Below, piece after piece: positions 7,701-14,845 of a stretch of 32,362 bases of DNA; the stretch's first letter is position 1; every line of letters begins with the position of its first letter. Source of the DNA: Candidatus Vogelbacteria bacterium (GTDB lineage: Bacteria; Patescibacteriota; Minisyncoccia; Phycocordibacterales; JACRKE01); NCBI GenBank assembly GCA_016215335.1, contig JACRKE010000025.1, positions 1-32,362 of the forward strand, read 5' to 3'. Under the pieces are notes generated by a model, which saw only the letters and a program-made list of their open reading frames with translations, ran no database searches and was not told the origin of the DNA. A program made the position numbers and the translations under genes.

Positions 7701-8284
7701 CTAAACTAATTGCTCCATTTGCACCATTTGCCGCCGAAGATATTTGGCTAAGACTTAGAGATGATGGTGATCAAGAAAGTGTGCATTTGGCGGAGTGGCC
7801 AGAATTGGAAACTAGAGACTGGAAAATGGAAACTGGAATAATTCAGGACATGAAGCTAGTGCGGGAGATCGTTACAATGGGCCTCGAAGCTCGCGCTAGG
7901 GCAAATATAAAAGTCCGCCAGCCCTTGTCTTGTATCAAGCTACTAGCTACTAACTACCAACTACCAGCTACTTTTTTGGAACTCATAAAAGAAGAGCTTA
8001 ATGTTAAAGAAGTTGTATTTGTTGATTCATTGGAAACTCCAGTCGAGCTTGATCTGAAAATTACTCCCGATCTGGATGCCGAAGGCAATGTACGTGAGCT
8101 TATGCGTTCAATTCAGGAAATTCGTAAAACGAGTGGTCTACAACCGCAGCAAGAAATTAATCTTACTCTACCCGAGCGATACAAGACCAATGTACTCAAG
8201 TTTGAGCAGCTACTTCAGAAAACTCTAAAAACAAAGCAGATTAAATTTAGAGACCAGTCAGATCCTACAATCGAGGTGGTTTAG
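4748..8284 (+). CDS. ileS: Isoleucyl-tRNA synthetase with inserted histidine-phosphatase domain
   Basis: This 1178-residue class I synthetase charges tRNA-Ile. It has the archaeal/eukaryotic-type signature: GKPGIHH (62-68) in place of bacterial HIGH, WTTTPWTLPGN in the CP1 editing region, Cys pairs in WCPRCG and HCWRC, and KMSKS at 830-834, followed by the helical anticodon-binding domain. Unusually, residues about 531-725 form a histidine phosphatase domain (LVRHGESEAN with His539, SSDFVRAKETA with Arg590, VGHGG with His680), inserted between PLPIWTTESGK and LDLHKPYIDE of the synthetase core. The usual catalytic residues are all kept, so the domain may be active. The gene also holds several short in-frame modules (near 4863, 5424, 5585, 7437, 7805 and 7938) that lengthen normally tight loops. 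recO starts two bases after its stop. Confidence 0.96.
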   Translation: MEENVKNLTANERELRILKFWEENKMFEKSLEKTASKGAASAKGSGEPKEFVFYEGPPTANGKPGIHHLEARAFKDVIPRYKTMQGFHVRRKGGWDTHGLPVELQVEKKLGLNSKKAIEEYGIAKFNKECKESVWQYLEDWNKFTTRIGFWVDQKNPYVTYENNYIESVWNIVKTVNEKKLLFKDYKVVPWCPRCGTALSSHELAQGYQDDKDIAVKVKFRVIEGKARSTKSEARNKHEALNSNIQTGNTYILAWTTTPWTLPGNVALAVGEEIEYVKVRSQNLETGILNNYILAKARLDTLGAPYEIIEKLKGRDLLGLEYEPLYPFTENLIEGSEKEKMVNAYKIYPAKFVTTEDGTGVVHTAVMYGPDDFELGNLVGLPKHHLVKLDGTFVHGTGFLEGRFVKDEAVAVDIIKDLAHRGLLLKKEKYEHTYPHCWRCTTPLIYYARDSWYIRMSSLRTELVKENEGINWEPDYIKEGRFGEWLREIKDWAISRERYWGTPLPIWTTESGKIEVIGSIEEIKKKVKKSGNKYILVRHGESEANVLDIFNCDPTAPVHLTEKGKTEVKDLAARLKSSKIDLVVSSDFVRAKETAKIISDHLDISGENRLTEARFGEVNFGEFNLRPTSEYRGFFKTPEERMTITPAGGESYMDVRKRVMSALEDMETAYKDKTILIVGHGGPQWTLVNGCHGETAKEMAKEAQNGASIKLGEIYNIDYSPFPHDEDFVLDLHKPYIDEIELVSDSGEPMKRVKEVMDVWFDSGAMPFAQDHYPFDTKEPIYPADFISEAIDQTRGWFYTLHVVGILMGRGKAYKNVICLGHILDAQGKKMSKSVGNVVDPWLMMEKYGVDTLRLWMYSVNQPGESKNFDEKTVAELHNKFFNLLYNVLAFYELYAGTPGVRMHLDTGCPKSSNVLDQWIVAKLDDLIQSITESMDAYQTFGPVRMTKDFIDDLSTWYLRRSRDRLKDGDKDAKATLHYVLITLSKLIAPFAPFAAEDIWLRLRDDGDQESVHLAEWPELETRDWKMETGIIQDMKLVREIVTMGLEARARANIKVRQPLSCIKLLATNYQLPATFLELIKEELNVKEVVFVDSLETPVELDLKITPDLDAEGNVRELMRSIQEIRKTSGLQPQQEINLTLPERYKTNVLKFEQLLQKTLKTKQIKFRDQSDPTIEVV
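4863..4896 (+). repeat. 34-base in-frame module, copy in ileS
   Basis: This is the partner of 2938-2971 (29 of 34 bases identical by eye). It encodes ASAKGSGEPKE between the N-terminal helix and the FVFYEGPP strand, where related synthetases normally have only a short loop. Confidence 0.65.
5424..5473 (+). repeat. Direct repeat of 18 bases inside ileS
   Basis: AAGCACGAAGCACTAAAT occurs exactly at 5424-5441 and 5456-5473, with a related GAAGCACGAA between them. It encodes a low-complexity stretch (KARSTKSEARNKHEALN) just before the conserved TYILAWTTTPW strand. Confidence 0.75.
5585..5622 (+). repeat. Low-complexity module in ileS, first GGAAACTGG copy
   Basis: TGGAAACTGGAAT at 5598-5610 recurs exactly at 7827-7839 in the same gene. 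It encodes an extra NLETGIL-like loop in the editing region. Confidence 0.55.
7437..7476. repeat. In-frame 15-bp inverted repeat inside ileS
   Basis: GGACACCCGGTGTCC (7437-7451) and GGACACCGGGTGTCC (7462-7476) pair perfectly across a 10-base spacer. The element encodes GTPGVRMHLDTGCP between FYELYA and the conserved NVLDQWIV helix, where other synthetases need few residues. Each arm is itself nearly palindromic. Confidence 0.75.
7805..7844 (+). repeat. Low-complexity module in ileS, second GGAAACTGG copy
   Basis: A run built from TGGAAACT/GACTGGAAA units encodes LETRDWKMETGI shortly before the MKLVREIVTMG helix. It shares an exact 13-mer with 5598-5610. Confidence 0.55.
7938..7972 (+). repeat. 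CTA-CCA low-complexity module in ileS
   Basis: Tandem units of the form CTACTAG/CTAACTACCA encode LLATNYQLPATF in the C-terminal part of the synthetase. The sequence is almost free of G and is unlike its surroundings. Confidence 0.55.
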
Positions 8285-8286
8285 CT

Positions 8287-8859
8287 ATGTATCGTATCTA
8301 TACGTCAGAGGCTTTTATTTTGAATGCGCGAATTCAAGGCGAGGCGAATTTGACCGTGAATGCTCTTACTAGAGATTACGGACTCATTCGAGCCATGGCA
8401 CAGGGTGCGATGTTTATTAAATCCAAGAATCGATTTTCTCTACAAAAACTTGCCTTGAGCGAACTTTCATTTGTGCGAGGTAAAGAGATTTGGAGAATCA
8501 CCACCACAAGGCCGATTAGTGCCGTTCACACGTTGTGCCGAGAGTCAAAATCTTCAATGGCCAGAGTTTTCTCAATTGTGGAACGACTGGTGCATGGCGA
8601 AGAGAAAGATCAGAAACTTTTTGAACTATTGCTCGATTACTACGAGTTTATAAGTAATAACGATACTTATGATCATAAATCAGAACTAGTAATACTATTT
8701 AGAGTTTTGCACCACCTCGGGTATATAGGCGATTTATACGAATTCAGAGAGTTATTGTTAAGTGAGAAGATTAGTGCGACACTTCTCAACTCAATTTATG
8801 GCAAAGAGAGAGATGTACGAAATATTATTGAACACTCACTTACTGCCACACAGTTGTAG
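8287..8859 (+). CDS. recO: DNA repair protein RecO
   Basis: The 190-residue product has the RecO N-terminal OB-fold pattern: SEAFILNARIQGEANLTVN, then TRDYGLIRAMAQGA and a Lys-rich KSKNRF. The helical C-terminal part follows. RecO mediates loading of RecA onto SSB-coated DNA in the RecFOR pathway; recA and ssb are both in this window. It is shorter than typical RecO (about 240 residues) and no Cys4 zinc site is visible. It begins two bases after the ileS stop, so it is probably co-transcribed with ileS. Confidence 0.8.
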   Translation: MYRIYTSEAFILNARIQGEANLTVNALTRDYGLIRAMAQGAMFIKSKNRFSLQKLALSELSFVRGKEIWRITTTRPISAVHTLCRESKSSMARVFSIVERLVHGEEKDQKLFELLLDYYEFISNNDTYDHKSELVILFRVLHHLGYIGDLYEFRELLLSEKISATLLNSIYGKERDVRNIIEHSLTATQL

Positions 8860-8865
8860 ATGTGG

Positions 8866-8871
8866 TACAAT
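8866..8871 (+). promoter_or_regulatory. -10 box, predicted leaderless
   Basis: TACAAT ends six bases before the ATG at 8878. The intervening ATTTAG is identical to the spacer before the gene at 12266. Confidence 0.55.
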
Positions 8872-8877
8872 ATTTAG

Positions 8878-10794
8878 ATGTCGAATGAGTTAAACGAAGG
8901 CAGGCTTACAAAGGCCGAAGAGATATTGAATAACCCTCAATCCGGAACTTTAGAGCGTAGGAGAAGTGGAGTAATTGAAAATCCACCCGAAATAGAACAC
9001 GCATGGAATCTTAAAAAAAATGATATGGGCACAAGGAAAAAAATAAAAGGTGCGAAATTCGTATTCATGATTGCCGCTCTATTCTTTTTGGTCGCCATAG
9101 GGATTGCGGCATTTATGTATTCAGGTGGCGGAAATGTTGTTTCCGGCAACAATATAGACATAGCTTTGGGCGGACCGCTTAGCGTAAAGGGGGGAGAAGA
9201 GGTTACTTTTAATTTGTCTATAGTGAATAATAACAGTATTGGGTTAGAACTAGCCGATATTACAATGACTTTCCCTGAAGGCACGAGGACTGCCGATTCT
9301 AAGTCGCTTACCTACTATCGAAAGAGCATTGGCACCATCGGTTCAAATCAGTCAACGAATGAAACCATTAAGGCTGTATTTTACGGCAAAGAAAATACAG
9401 ATAAAGTCGTGGCGGCAAGTTTGGAGTACAGAATTGCGGGTTCCAATGCTATTTTTGCCAAGGAGAAAAAGTTTTATTTTAAAATGGAAAGCTCCCCACT
9501 CACCATAACGTTAGACGCTCCGGCTGACGCGAACTCGGGACAGGAGATTATTTTAAATTTAAGAGCCGTCTCAAATTCAAAGACACCGATAAAGGGTTTG
9601 ATCATGCAGTTGCGTTATCCACCAGGATTTATTTTTAAGTCATCAGTACCGAATCCAATATCCGGTTACACAGATACTTGGAACATCGGAGATATGCAGG
9701 CAGAAGGACAAAGAGCTGTAGTCGTTAAGGGTATCGTAAATGGGCAAGATGATGAGGTCAAAAGTTTCAACGTTACCGTGGGAACTGTTGCCGAGAGTGA
9801 CTCGAGTAAGATTGGCACGGCATACAATCAAGCAAGTCAGACTATAATGATTAAGAGACCTTTTGTAGGTCTTCACATCGGCATAGATGGAGCCGATGTT
9901 TCCGGCGATACGTTTACGGCAGAAAGTTCGACTGTACTTAGAAATTCGATCACTTGGAGTAATGACATGCCGTCTAGAATTATGGACGGTGAGCTTGTGG
10001 CAAAATTATCCGGATTGGTTTTGGACCAAAGTTCCGTGAATGTGGATGATGGATTTTACCGTTCGGGCGATAACACAATCATCTGGGATAAATCGACTTT
10101 GCCCAGTATGGCTGAAATAGCTTCAGGCGCAAAAAATAAATTAGACTTTACTTTTCAAACTTTACCTCTCATTACTTCGGGCAATTCTATTTATCCAAAT
10201 CCGGAAATAGACATAGATTTCGTGTTCACCGGCACCAGGGTCGCAGACTCTAGCGGTAATGCGGGACGAGTTGAGACCAAGGTTTCGAAGAAAATTAAAT
10301 TCAGCACAGTGGCACAGTTGGTGTCACGTTCCGTCCACTATGTTGGCCCGATTCCGAACAGGGGACAGTTGCCGCCGAAGGTGGGCGCAGAGACTACTTA
10401 CACGGTAATATGGTCGCTTGTAAATTCCTCAAATAATCTTTCTGGTGCGGTGGTGAAGGCAAGCTTGCCAAGCTACGTGAAGTATACTGGGCAGTTCCTT
10501 CCAAGCTATGAGAAAGTCGCATATGATGGAAGGACGGGGCTCGTAACATGGGATGTCGGAAATCTTAAAGGTGGAACCGGACTTACTCTTCCGGCGAGGG
10601 AAATTGCATTCCAGATAGCGTTGACTCCAAGTATTAGTCAGTCGGGTCTTGTGGTTCCATTGACGGGCGACTCCACGCTCACGGGAAAAGATGATTTCAC
10701 CGCCGTGCAAAGAACAAATTCGAAACGTGGGCTTACCACAGAACTGACAACCGACGAACGATCAAGAGACGGGGAGTATCGGGTGGTGCAGTAA
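8878..10794 (+). CDS. Membrane-anchored surface protein with CARDB/DUF11-like repeats
   Basis: The 638-residue product has a charged cytoplasmic segment of about 58 residues, one membrane helix (about 60-81, FVFMIAALFFLVAIGIAAFM) and a long extracytoplasmic region. That region holds beta-sandwich segments of the type seen in CARDB/DUF11 surface proteins: VKGGEEVTFNLSIVNNNS near 105, ANSGQEIILNLRAVSNS near 220, and TYTVIWSLVNSSNN near 505. There is no cleavable signal peptide, so it should stay anchored with the N-terminus inside. Such proteins are common in CPR genomes but have no assigned function; adhesion or envelope architecture is a guess. Confidence 0.7.
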   Translation: MSNELNEGRLTKAEEILNNPQSGTLERRRSGVIENPPEIEHAWNLKKNDMGTRKKIKGAKFVFMIAALFFLVAIGIAAFMYSGGGNVVSGNNIDIALGGPLSVKGGEEVTFNLSIVNNNSIGLELADITMTFPEGTRTADSKSLTYYRKSIGTIGSNQSTNETIKAVFYGKENTDKVVAASLEYRIAGSNAIFAKEKKFYFKMESSPLTITLDAPADANSGQEIILNLRAVSNSKTPIKGLIMQLRYPPGFIFKSSVPNPISGYTDTWNIGDMQAEGQRAVVVKGIVNGQDDEVKSFNVTVGTVAESDSSKIGTAYNQASQTIMIKRPFVGLHIGIDGADVSGDTFTAESSTVLRNSITWSNDMPSRIMDGELVAKLSGLVLDQSSVNVDDGFYRSGDNTIIWDKSTLPSMAEIASGAKNKLDFTFQTLPLITSGNSIYPNPEIDIDFVFTGTRVADSSGNAGRVETKVSKKIKFSTVAQLVSRSVHYVGPIPNRGQLPPKVGAETTYTVIWSLVNSSNNLSGAVVKASLPSYVKYTGQFLPSYEKVAYDGRTGLVTWDVGNLKGGTGLTLPAREIAFQIALTPSISQSGLVVPLTGDSTLTGKDDFTAVQRTNSKRGLTTELTTDERSRDGEYRVVQ

Positions 10795-10812
10795 ATCAAT
10801 CAAGTTGTTGAT

Positions 10813-10840
10813 TTGACTTTTGACATTTGACCAGTAAAAA
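10813..10840 (+). promoter_or_regulatory. Promoter of glycyl-tRNA synthetase gene, predicted leaderless
   Basis: TTGACT (10813-10818) and an A-rich -10 TAAAAA (10835-10840) are separated by 16 bp. The -10 ends seven bases before the ATG at 10848. Two further TTGAC-like words in the spacer make the exact -35 uncertain. Confidence 0.4.
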
Positions 10841-10847
10841 TGCACAT

Positions 10848-12233
10848 ATGCAAGAACTGACCACTATGGAGAAGATTGTTGCGCTTTGTAAGCGGCGCGG
10901 TTTTATCTATCAAGGCTCGGAGATCTATGGCGGTATGGCAGGCATGTACGACTTTGGTCCGTACGGAGTAGAACTTCTTAATAATCTGAAAGCGGCTTGG
11001 TGGAAAGAGCACGTTCAAATTCGCGAGAACTACTTCGGACTCGACTCGGCGATGTTTAAGGACCCGCGCGTGTGGGAAGCCTCTGGTCATACGAGTGGTT
11101 TTTCTGACCCGCTTTCGGAGTGTAAAAAATGCAACACCCGCATTCGTGTTGATAAAGAGCTTGAGAATGTGGGGGTGGTCGCTGATGAGAAGATGTCTGA
11201 AGTTGAGCTTGGGGCGCTCTTTACTGAACACAAGGCAAAGATACATTGCCCGAAATGCGGGACAAACGAATTCACGCCGGTGCGAGCCTTCAATCTTTTG
11301 GTCAAAACAAACATGGGCGATTTTACTGGAGAGAATCAAGTGCCCGTATATCTCCCTGGGGAAGCCTGCCAAGGCATATACCTTAATTTCAAAAACGTCA
11401 TCGATACCACGCGCGCGAAGGTGCCGTTTGGCATCGCGCAGATCGGCAAAGCATTCCGTAACGAGATTTCACCGCGCAATTTTCTCTTCCGGACTCGGGA
11501 ATTGGAGCAAGCAGACACGCAATTTTTTGTACGTCCGCACGAAAACAAGGACGCGTATGAGAGAATTAAGCGGGAGCGTTTTCAGTGGTATCGCAATATG
11601 GGTATACGTGAAGATAACTTGCGCTGGAAACAGCATGCGAACCTGGTCTTCTATGCTTCAGATGCTTGGGATATCGAGTACAATTTTCCTACGCTCGGTT
11701 TTGATGAATTGGAGGGTATCCACGATCGGACGGATTACGATCTGACCCAGCACGGCAAATATTCAGGTGTCGATCTTTCTTACACTGATCCGCACACGGG
11801 AGAAAAATATGTCCCGTGGATTTTGGAAACTTCCGTGGGGCTGGGACGAATGTTTCTCGCCTTCCTTTCGGATGCATATACCGAAGATAAACTTGGTGGT
11901 GAAACGCGAACGGTGCTTAGGCTGGCTCCGTCCCTAGCGCCCATTAAGGTTGCTGTATTTCCGCTTCTAAAAAACAAACCTGAACTTGTTAGCAAAGCCA
12001 AAGAGATTTACAAAACCCTTCAGCCCATATTCATGACTGAGTTTGATGATAATGGAAATGTGGGAAAACGTTACCGCAGACAGGATGAGATCGGAACACC
12101 ATATTGCGTGACTGTAGATTTTGAAAGTCTGGAAGACGGGACTGTTACTATTCGAGACAGGGATACTGGAAGCCAAGAGCGGGTAAAAATCGATAAGCTC
12201 ACCGCAGTTCTTCTAGACAAACTCAAAAGCTAG
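10848..12233 (+). CDS. glyS: Glycyl-tRNA synthetase (dimeric alpha2 type)
   Basis: This 461-residue class II synthetase charges tRNA-Gly. It begins with the family's GFIYQGSEIYGGMAGMYDFGPYG block, has FRNEISPRN (motif 2 region) followed by FRTRELEQADTQFFV, and ends with the motif 3 region ETSVGLGRMFLAFL and an HGTP anticodon-binding domain (IKVAVFPLLKNK onward). Cysteine pairs in CKKCNTR and CPKCGTNEF probably hold zinc. This is the single-chain alpha2 type, not the bacterial GlyQ/GlyS tetramer. The ATG at 10848 is preferred; an upstream in-frame TTG at 10827 would add seven residues but overlaps the promoter. Confidence 0.95.
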   Translation: MQELTTMEKIVALCKRRGFIYQGSEIYGGMAGMYDFGPYGVELLNNLKAAWWKEHVQIRENYFGLDSAMFKDPRVWEASGHTSGFSDPLSECKKCNTRIRVDKELENVGVVADEKMSEVELGALFTEHKAKIHCPKCGTNEFTPVRAFNLLVKTNMGDFTGENQVPVYLPGEACQGIYLNFKNVIDTTRAKVPFGIAQIGKAFRNEISPRNFLFRTRELEQADTQFFVRPHENKDAYERIKRERFQWYRNMGIREDNLRWKQHANLVFYASDAWDIEYNFPTLGFDELEGIHDRTDYDLTQHGKYSGVDLSYTDPHTGEKYVPWILETSVGLGRMFLAFLSDAYTEDKLGGETRTVLRLAPSLAPIKVAVFPLLKNKPELVSKAKEIYKTLQPIFMTEFDDNGNVGKRYRRQDEIGTPYCVTVDFESLEDGTVTIRDRDTGSQERVKIDKLTAVLLDKLKS

Positions 12234-12253
12234 CGTAAAAACGTCTTAAAGCG

Positions 12254-12259
12254 TAAGAT
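12254..12259 (+). promoter_or_regulatory. -10 box, predicted leaderless
   Basis: TAAGAT is followed by ATTTAG and then the ATG at 12266, the same layout as at 8866-8880. Confidence 0.45.
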
Positions 12260-12265
12260 ATTTAG

Positions 12266-13333
12266 ATGCCACTAAACGAAAAAAGCTTACTTACGGTGAG
12301 CACCGGAACCATGATTAGAGCTGGCCTTGTTGTAGTTTTTTTTGCAATATTTTTCGCTTTGAGCGATGTGATCCTTCTTATTTTAACGGCGATTGTGATT
12401 GCGTCCGCCATTGAGCCGTTTGCGAAGAAATTGACTTCATACCATGTCCACAGAACCGTAGCAGTGCTCCTAATTTATCTCATCGTTATTGGAATATTCG
12501 GGGGAATTATTTTCTTTTTCCTGCCGCCTCTTTTTGATGATGTAGCCCAGTTGTACAGAGCCTTCCCACAGATTGCAAAGGATTCAAGCCTTCTTACCCC
12601 GGTGTTCGAAAGATTTCCGAGCATAAGCGAGTATTTTAAAAGTGGTTTTTCCGTAACGGAAATCTTGCCGGGGAGTGCAGAAGTAGCATCTGATATAGGT
12701 AGTAAGCTTATCGGAACGGCTAGCGCAATTTTTAAAGGATTTGCTGGATTTGTACTAATGATCGTCCTTTCTTTTTATCTAGCGGTACAGGAGGACGGAA
12801 TTACCAATTTCTTAAGACTTATATCTCCTCCCAAGCACGAAGAGTATATAGTGAGTTTATGGAAACGATCCAGACACAGAATAGGGCTTTGGATGCAGGG
12901 GCAGCTATTGCTTGGAGTTCTTATAGGCGTGTTTGTCTATCTGGGCCTTGCCATATTCGGCATCAAGTATGCTTTATTGCTCGGAGTTATCGCCGGAATA
13001 TTTGAAATAATTCCTGTCTTCGGACCAATTATGGCGGCGGTACCGGGAGTACTTGTCGGATTTTCGAGCAGTCTTGCCACGGGACTGTTTATTCTCGCTT
13101 TCTATATCATCATCCAACAGTTTGAAAATCATCTTATATACCCGCTTGTGGTCAGAAAAATTGTAGGAGTGCCTCCGCTCCTCGTCATAATAGCGCTTGT
13201 GGTTGGCATGCAGCTCGCAGGTTTTCTCGGAGTAGTGCTCGCGGTGCCGGCGGTTACGGTAATAGTGGAGCTTGTCGATGATTTTGAAAAACACAAGAGA
13301 AGTTTGAGCGCACTCAAAGAGAATAATGGATAA
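12266..13333 (+). CDS. AI-2E/PerM family membrane protein
   Basis: The 355-residue product has a paired hydrophobic N-terminus (AGLVVVFFAIFFALSDVILL and IYLIVIGIFGGIIFFFLPPL), a helical periplasmic-type segment, and a hydrophobic C-terminal half containing EIIPVFGPIMAAVPGVL and LVVRKIVGVPPLLVI, which are hallmarks of the AI-2E transporter (UPF0118/PerM) family. Members have been tied to export of small molecules or Na+/H+ antiport; the substrate here is unknown. Its last eight bases overlap the start of metG, so the two are translationally linked. Confidence 0.88.
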   Translation: MPLNEKSLLTVSTGTMIRAGLVVVFFAIFFALSDVILLILTAIVIASAIEPFAKKLTSYHVHRTVAVLLIYLIVIGIFGGIIFFFLPPLFDDVAQLYRAFPQIAKDSSLLTPVFERFPSISEYFKSGFSVTEILPGSAEVASDIGSKLIGTASAIFKGFAGFVLMIVLSFYLAVQEDGITNFLRLISPPKHEEYIVSLWKRSRHRIGLWMQGQLLLGVLIGVFVYLGLAIFGIKYALLLGVIAGIFEIIPVFGPIMAAVPGVLVGFSSSLATGLFILAFYIIIQQFENHLIYPLVVRKIVGVPPLLVIIALVVGMQLAGFLGVVLAVPAVTVIVELVDDFEKHKRSLSALKENNG

Positions 13334-14750
13334 GAGAATTTATATCACTACCACGTTGCCATACGTGAACGCGAAGCCTCACATGGGGCACGCGCTTGAA
13401 TTTGTGCGCGCCGATGTGTACGCGAGATATTTCAGAAAAGTCGGATACGAAGTTTTCGCCAACTTCGGCACTGACGAGCATGGCAAAAAAATTTATGAAA
13501 AGGCTGTTGAAGCAAAACAAACGCCGCAGGAGTATGTGGACTTTTATGCCGGAAAGTTTTTGGAAATTAAAAAACTTCTTAATTTATCTTTTGATAACTT
13601 CATACGCACTACCGATGCGAATCATGTAGACGCCGCAATCGAGTTCTGGAAAGTGTGTTGGAATAATGGAGATATATACAAAAACAAATACAAAGTTAAA
13701 TATTGTGTCGGTTGCGAGCTTGAGAAACAAGACTCGGATCTCGTAAATGGTGAATGTCCGGATCATCTTGGAAGAAAGATTGAAGAGATTGAAGAAGAGA
13801 ACTACTTTTTTAGATTTTCAAAATACGAGAAGCAGTTGCTAGAACTTTACGCAAAGAATCCGGATTTTGTGGTGCCGGAGAGCAGGTTTAATGAGATCAA
13901 GGCTTTTGTGTCGCGAGGACTTTCTGATTTTTCGGTTTCGAGACTTAAATCCAAAATGCCCTGGGGTATTGATGTTCCGGGGGACCCAGAACAAGTTGTT
14001 TACGTCTGGTTCGATGCGCTTGTGAATTATATTGCTGCTATCGGTTGGCCCGTGGACATGGAGAAATTCGAGAAATGGTGGCCGGTAGTGCAGTTTTGCG
14101 GCAAGGACAATCTTCGGCAACAATCAGCAATGTGGCAGGCCATGCTTATGTCTGCAGGGCTTCCACCGTCCGAGAAGATTTTTATAAATGGCTTTGTTAT
14201 TAGCGGCGGCCAGAAGATGAGTAAGACTATTGGGAACACTATTGATCCGGTAGAACTTGTCGAAGGTTATGGAACTGATGCTTTGCGCTACTATGTGACT
14301 CGCGGAATGTCCATTCATGAAGACTCGGATATGACGGAGGAGACTTTTAAATTGGCTTACAATTCAGGTCTCGCCGGCGGGGTAGGGAATCTTACCAATC
14401 GAATACTTAAGATGGCGGAGGATTGTTTGAGCGAACCGCATGTGCCGAAAGTGGGTGAATACGAAGATAATTTCAAAAAACTTGTCGAAAGCTACAGACT
14501 GAACGAGGCAATGGATTTGATTTGGAAGAAGGTTACAGAGCTAGATCAACGAATTCAAAAAGATCAGCCATTCAAACTAGTAAAGACCGATAAGGAGAAA
14601 GCAGCCCAAGTCGTACGTGAGCTCATTGATGGTCTGGCGTGGATAGCAGAACATCTAGAAATTTTTCTGCCGGACACTTCGGCAAAAATGGCGCAGGCGA
14701 TCAAGAAGGGTAAGAAACCAGAAGTTCCACTTTTCGCCAGAAAAGATTAG
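13326..14750 (+). CDS. metG: Methionyl-tRNA synthetase (short form)
   Basis: This 474-residue class I synthetase charges tRNA-Met, including the initiator. HMGH (19-22) is the ATP-binding signature and KMSKT (297-301) the second one; TLPYVNAKPHMGHALEF, GTDEHGKKI and VYVWFDALVNYI are strongly conserved. A Cys pair (YCVGCE) and a later ECPDH suggest a single zinc knuckle. The C-terminal EMAP-like tRNA-binding/dimerisation domain of longer bacterial MetRS is absent, as is common in reduced genomes. The start overlaps the end of the upstream membrane protein by eight bases (ATGGATAA). Confidence 0.95.
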   Translation: MDKRIYITTTLPYVNAKPHMGHALEFVRADVYARYFRKVGYEVFANFGTDEHGKKIYEKAVEAKQTPQEYVDFYAGKFLEIKKLLNLSFDNFIRTTDANHVDAAIEFWKVCWNNGDIYKNKYKVKYCVGCELEKQDSDLVNGECPDHLGRKIEEIEEENYFFRFSKYEKQLLELYAKNPDFVVPESRFNEIKAFVSRGLSDFSVSRLKSKMPWGIDVPGDPEQVVYVWFDALVNYIAAIGWPVDMEKFEKWWPVVQFCGKDNLRQQSAMWQAMLMSAGLPPSEKIFINGFVISGGQKMSKTIGNTIDPVELVEGYGTDALRYYVTRGMSIHEDSDMTEETFKLAYNSGLAGGVGNLTNRILKMAEDCLSEPHVPKVGEYEDNFKKLVESYRLNEAMDLIWKKVTELDQRIQKDQPFKLVKTDKEKAAQVVRELIDGLAWIAEHLEIFLPDTSAKMAQAIKKGKKPEVPLFARKD

Positions 14751-14800
14751 TCGCCACAAGAGTAGAAATACTTGATCACGACAAAAGTGTTCATTGATTC

Positions 14801-14823
14801 ACCGCCGGCCTCGTGCCGGCGGT
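14801..14823 (+). terminator. GC-rich hairpin between metG and tatD
   Basis: ACCGCCGGC (14801-14809) pairs with GCCGGCGGT (14815-14823) around CTCGT. It follows metG but lacks a T tract and sits 7 bases before the tatD -10 element, so it may act as a weak terminator or only separate the units. Confidence 0.4.
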
Positions 14824-14829
14824 TACTTA

Positions 14830-14838
14830 TGCTAGAAT
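14830..14838 (+). promoter_or_regulatory. Extended -10 box for tatD, predicted leaderless
   Basis: TGC-TAGAAT ends seven bases before the ATG at 14846. This supports the ATG at 14846 as the true start rather than the in-frame ATG at 14829 or upstream codons that fall in the hairpin. Confidence 0.55.
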
Positions 14839-14845
14839 TATTCAT

